64,000 bases of DNA from Villigracilis sp024434165 (lineage in GTDB: Bacteria > Chloroflexota > Anaerolineae > Anaerolineales > Villigracilaceae): NCBI GenBank assembly GCA_030263665.1, contig SZPK01000018.1, forward strand, positions 1-64,000. The letters are read 5' to 3'. Within the stretch, counting starts at the first letter, position 1; the number at the start of each line of letters is the position of its first letter. Shown piece by piece: positions 63,321 through 64,000 of the stretch. Under the pieces are notes generated by a model, which worked only from the letters and a program-made list of their open reading frames with translations, ran no database searches and was not told the DNA's origin. A program made the position numbers and the translations under genes.

Positions 63321-63401
63321 TGTACCTGTCTACCTGTTTACCTCTGTACCTGTTTACCTGTCTACCCGTTTACCTCTGTACCTGTTCACTTATCTACTTG
63401 T
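63321..63401. repeat. TACCTGT(C/T) tandem low-complexity repeat
   Basis: TACCTGTCTACCTGTTTACCTC-type words repeated with small changes between the ABC ATPase and kinase genes. Irregular units of 7-9 bp, no spacer structure. Confidence 0.6.
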
Positions 63402-64000
63402 GCACTCTTCTGCCAGCACGCGGATCCGCCGTGCGATGTTGTTCGAGTCTTTTCTGCACGATCCTCCCGACCGCTTCGACAGTGATCGGGGATTCCTCCA
63501 TCACGCGCATGAAATCGGCGCGGGGAAGGGTGAGCACTTCCACAGGCTCGCTGCCCGCGCGGACGTTGGCAATGGCTTTCCCGCCGCGCAGCAACTCGAC
63601 GTCGCCGAAGAACTGATCCGCGCCCAGCCGCGAAATCACGGTTTCCCTGCTGCGCACCTTCTTCAAGACCACTTCCACCTCGCCTTTGCGAATCATGAAG
63701 AAATGATCCACGCGCTCGTTTTGCGAAAGGATGGTCTCGCGCGGCTGGAACGTCCTGCGTTGGGCGATTTTGGTGAATTCCAGCATGTGACGGTGGCGCA
63801 GCTGCGGCAGGCAGCGCGAGATGGTCTCGTCAATCAGTTCGCCGTCGGAGATGATGATGTTGCGCTGGGTGCGCGAGGTCAACGACGGGTCGTGCGTGAC
63901 CATGACGATGGTCTTGCCCTGCTCCACGAAATGTTCGAAGATCTGGATGATGGTATCCGCCGAGCGCGTGTCGAGATTGCCGGTCGGTTCGTCCGCGATG
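63394..64000 (-). CDS. ABC ATPase with C-terminal CRP-like cyclic-nucleotide-binding domain (partial)
   Basis: C-terminal 201 residues; the 5' part lies beyond the window. The visible start is Walker B plus D-loop (I-A-D-E-P-T-G-N-L-D) and the H-loop (M-V-T-H-D), the LolD/MacB-type signature. This joins without a stop to a CRP/cNMP-binding beta barrel (R-E-T-I-L-S-Q-N-E-R-V-D, M-I-R-K-G-E-V-E-V, F-G-D-V-E-L-L). The phosphate-binding-cassette Arg is not at its usual place (G-G-K-A-I-A), so cAMP binding is doubtful. Presumed ATPase of the permease at 56170. Confidence 0.85.
   Translation of the reverse strand, partial: IADEPTGNLDTRSADTIIQIFEHFVEQGKTIVMVTHDPSLTSRTQRNIIISDGELIDETISRCLPQLRHRHMLEFTKIAQRRTFQPRETILSQNERVDHFFMIRKGEVEVVLKKVRSRETVISRLGADQFFGDVELLRGGKAIANVRAGSEPVEVLTLPRADFMRVMEESPITVEAVGRIVQKRLEQHRTADPRAGRRVHK

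Noticed and set aside
63321..63401. Possible CRISPR or iteron array
   Set aside because: Irregular 7-9 bp words without spacers; low-complexity tandem sequence.

Overview
This 64 kb window is a dense, high-GC, almost fully coding stretch of a bacterial chromosome. It encodes a membrane-bound Nar nitrate reductase, [NiFe]-hydrogenase maturation proteins and many HisKA_3/LuxR two-component systems. It also has MalT/BTAD-type giant regulators, a TPR protein with a long P-D-W-L linker, and many palindromic intergenic elements. Together these most resemble an Anaerolineae-type Chloroflexota from an anoxic or denitrifying habitat. That assignment is inference from gene style; there is no rRNA or marker tree here.

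Layout. (1) 233-6061 (+): hypA-hypB-hypF-hypC-hypD-hypE, a complete Ni-Fe hydrogenase maturation operon; no hydrogenase structural gene is visible. (2) 6067-16237: a MalT/BTAD regulator (-) divergent from a five-gene oligopeptide-type ABC importer (+) that leads into a nitrilase-superfamily amidase. (3) 16303-18597: a secreted modular serine hydrolase. (4) 19029-29582 (-): a nitrate respiration operon read as cytochrome c, narG, narH, narJ, narI, narK, narK, fmdE-like. It is preceded by narX/narL-type sensor and regulator genes (29774-32381). (5) 32556-36295 (-): small membrane proteins and a patch of gene debris. (6) 36496-42318 (+): a second HisKA_3/LuxR pair behind twin operator-like palindromes, a CPBP protease, a DUF1684 protein (-), a receiver protein, thpR and rsfS, the last apparently starting at CTG. 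(7) 42422-54567 (-): housekeeping and accessory genes: ndk, TPR protein, pyrimidine-nucleoside phosphorylase, S51 peptidase-like/CysS-tail fusion, a peroxiredoxin with an in-frame UGA, hydrolases, family-5 UDG, queA, a VapBC-like pair, DUF2905 and ruvB. (8) 54568-54977: a non-coding region holding, on the minus strand, a promoter, three tandem GEMM-I (cyclic dinucleotide) riboswitch aptamers and a terminator hairpin. (9) 54978-64000 (-): an operon-like block in which an ABC ATPase carrying a C-terminal CRP-like domain (cut by the window end), a REC-GAF kinase, a lone receiver and a GAF-GAF-kinase-receiver protein precede a MacB/FtsX-type permease and a HlyD/MacA-type lipoprotein adaptor.

Most notable: the tandem GEMM array, whose aptamers differ at the base that sets c-di-GMP versus cGAMP preference; the likely selenocysteine peroxiredoxin (UGA in a U-P-H-C motif with a SECIS-like hairpin); the kinase-embedded ABC efflux locus; a VapBC insertion bracketed by a duplicated queA 5' end; and palindromic repeats that have entered coding sequence (hypF, a kinase C-terminus, a VapB-like C-terminus). 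No tRNA, rRNA, CRISPR array or transposase gene was seen.
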